Both the position numbers and the translations under genes were made by a program. From JAIVJM01 sp035761505 (GTDB taxonomy: Bacteria; Acidobacteriota; Blastocatellia; Pyrinomonadales; Pyrinomonadaceae), in contig DASTQX010000104.1 in assembly GCA_035761505.1 (NCBI GenBank), positions 1-23,087 on the forward strand: DNA of 23,087 bases, read 5' to 3'. Positions 22,401-23,087 of this stretch are shown in pieces (the stretch's first letter is position 1; every line of letters starts with the position of its first letter). Under the pieces are notes generated by a model. The model had not been told where the DNA came from, searched no databases, and saw only the letters and a list, made by a program, of their open reading frames with translations.

Positions 22401-22642
22401 AACTCCTCCTCCTCGTCAAAGAAGTCCGAGACGTAGAGGAAGGCGTCGCGCTCCAGCCCGATGTCCACGAAGGCCGATTGCATGCCGGGCAGGACGCGCA
22501 TCACGCGCCCTTTGTAGATGTTGCCGACGATGCCCTGTTCGGACTCGCCGCGCTCGATGTAAAATTCCGTGACCCGCCCGTTCTCGACGATGGCGATCTT
22601 CTTTTCGCGCCCGTTGACGCTGACGATTAACTCTTTCGGCAT
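19454..22642 (-). CDS. rng: Rne/Rng-family ribonuclease (RNase G/E) with large insert in the S1 domain
   Basis: A 1062-residue protein from the ATG at 22640-22642 (MPKELIVSVNGREKKIAIVE). Residues 1-75 are the first part of the RNase E/G S1 domain (GNIYKGRVMRVLPGMQSAFV), interrupted by about 580 low-complexity residues (76-654), after which the domain resumes with TITDLLREGQEIIVQIAKEP. The catalytic core follows: ALVAIDVNTGKFVG with Asp873 and IIVLDLIDMEDR with Asp918/Asp921, the metal-binding acidic residues, then the zinc-link CPYCQGAG (Cys976, Cys979). The enzyme makes 5'-end-dependent single-strand cuts in rRNA precursors and mRNA. The insert has four FERI/FERV acidic motifs (Phe81, 232, 290, 338), lysine/alanine-rich parts around residues 370-500 and an Arg-Gly-rich block at about 570-650. 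AGGAGA lies 13 nt before the start. Confidence 0.93.
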   Translation of the reverse strand: MPKELIVSVNGREKKIAIVENGRVTEFYIERGESEQGIVGNIYKGRVMRVLPGMQSAFVDIGLERDAFLYVSDFFDEEEEFERIVVDKKKTEGADDETASRAAAERIERARIERERQMESAQEQADGSGAEASGDDEEEGTPSEVVASTRPEAAQAASSRVVDDEEVAAGATEEREAGGGRRRERGRRGRKERDEPSAGREPRGGEPQAGREASLLGGEEIETPFVAGADSFERIVDEEESAANGAMFKDARLQERMLDQIRAIEFDMDTTKTAEVGSLLGAGTSGDAGFERIEDDGGDGDASTQSTRAVREEVAASVAHLAEEITGTDAFATGAQSFERVSDDEKAVESVVESSGAAASSKGRRGASKRGEAPAAAAGRAPSKRGSKKGSDATQAKLTKGVTAELVGEVEGETEAAATAGKRRTRAAATSSKKTASKSAAKSAAKSASKGRSRKGKAEGAEGDADKAQLEDADASVTSRPPRGEFARRGGRRRRGKSGKPAGENGEEQLEGQNGEAELLTDEPETLAAPPAEAEAAPSPVEQPKPVAERESAPRGGERESSRGGERESSARGGDRGRGPRPEGRGREGGRGREEGREGGGGRGREGGRGPRDEGRGREEGREREGGREGGGGREGGRGREDGGGGGGRGRRDRHPTITDLLREGQEIIVQIAKEPIAQKGARITSHIALPGRFLVYMPTIEHVGVSRKIESDSERVRLRKLIQSIVKEEDVPSGGFIVRTAGVGISEQELREDARYLVRTWKDIRRAAEKQKAPALAHKDLDLVQRLLRDQLSEDFTAIRVDSEEEYLAVVEFVNRIQPRLVNRVKLHTRPEPILEVYGVQAEIDKAIKPRVWLKSGGYLVINQTEALVAIDVNTGKFVGRGGTRLEDTITRTNMEAVDEIARQIRLRDLGGIIVLDLIDMEDRRNRNRVMAALQDALRHDKSPTKVLSFNDFGLVIMTRKRVKQSLERTLCAPCPYCQGAGLVKSPQTVCYEILEEARSLARAQDGEHFKQTTLRVHPEVARALRSTERDVLGEIEDYLGAVDVTSDGHVHQEQFDFAFI

Positions 22643-23087
22643 CTTTGTAAATCCGTCTCCTGTTGGTTGGCGGCTCCGACGACCCGGCACGCGAACCGAA
22701 GTCCGCAAGAGGTGTCCCGGTCTGAGTCTCAAACCGCCCGGTTGGAAATCCACGCGCGCGACGTGAGGGGCAAGCGGCGCGAAGTCCCGGCGGCAATCTC
22801 TGGCCGTGGGGCGCTCGCGGCGCGTGTCGTCTGTCGTCGGCGATTGAAAGGTGTGGGCGCAACCGCTCTGGCTGTCGCCGCAAGGTGTGGGACGGATTTT
22901 GGCGTGCGGACTCTTCGAGAGGCGTCGCTTCCGGCGGGGGACTTCGCCCGGCCTGCGGCGGCGCGCGTCGAGGGGCGCGTGACCCTAAGCCTTGCGCGCC
23001 GCTCAAACTGCCGCCCGACCGGGGGAAGGTAGAGCCCTCCCGCGCGGAAGCGTCGAAAACTATTCACCCGGAATCTCCGTCCACAGA
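22643..23087. other. upstream region of the ribonuclease gene, no gene supported
   Basis: This stretch is GC-rich, and its open frames give Arg/Pro/Ala-rich translations without family features. A near-perfect palindrome, CGGTCTGAG-T-CTCAAACCG, lies at 22718-22736 and could be a small hairpin or protein site. I looked for RNase P RNA, tmRNA and tRNA signatures and saw none. The last bases may hold the end of an upstream minus-strand gene (one frame reads LWTEIPGE then stop at the edge), but eight residues cannot support a call. Confidence 0.4.

Noticed and set aside
22643..23087. RNA gene (RNase P RNA, tmRNA or tRNA) upstream of the ribonuclease
   Set aside because: None of the conserved sequence blocks of these RNAs could be found on either strand.

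Overview
The window is 23 kb of GC-rich bacterial chromosome. It holds 16 protein genes, all housekeeping or envelope-type, with no rRNA, tRNA, insertion sequence, phage gene or CRISPR array that I can recognise. The codon style, a bacillithiol-type deacetylase, a Rne/Rng ribonuclease with a huge insert, a thermolysin-family protease and the peculiar intergenic repeats suggest an Acidobacteriota genome, perhaps Blastocatellia. That placement is inference from gene content, not from a marker gene.

Layout. 1-1258 (minus): three small membrane-associated proteins of the YqjD/YqjE/DUF3618 type, the last one cut by the window edge. 1542-9300 (plus): a complete tripartite efflux module, made of a TetR repressor with a palindromic operator over its promoter, a periplasmic adaptor, an RND pump of the AcrB type and a TolC-type outer-membrane channel. 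9342-12321 (minus): a secreted endonuclease/exonuclease/phosphatase-fold protein, a diacylglycerol/lipid kinase and an RNase Z-like metallo-hydrolase. 12553-16018 (plus): a 2H phosphoesterase (2'-5' RNA ligase family), a BshB1-type deacetylase and a secreted M4 metalloprotease with its own promoter and a leader of about 260 nt, ending in an 18-bp perfect hairpin. 16112-22642 (minus): an exported protein of unknown function, a methyltransferase, an orphan HicB-like antitoxin, an alpha/beta hydrolase with odd catalytic residues, and a 1062-residue ribonuclease G/E. The last 445 bases hold no gene I can support.

The most unusual signal is not a gene. Most of the gaps between genes contain imperfect tandem arrays of 7-base units, kept strictly in 7-nt register while the unit sequence drifts. 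At least eight word families occur (for example GTGACRR, GTRAGCA, TTTGAGN, GAATGAC, CTCCTGA). Most arrays come as two inverted arms that can fold into long hairpins, and two neighbouring loci share a nested layout with an outer inverted pair around an inner TTTGAGA-type array. Some arrays run into genes: one seems to encode the hydrophobic core of a signal peptide, and others supply C-terminal residues and stop codons. They resemble in unit length the heptanucleotide STRR repeats of cyanobacteria, but differ in having many families and an inverted-arm layout. A second notable object is the ribonuclease, whose S1 domain is split by about 580 residues of disordered sequence with four FERI/FERV acidic motifs, lysine/alanine-rich stretches and an Arg-Gly-rich block.
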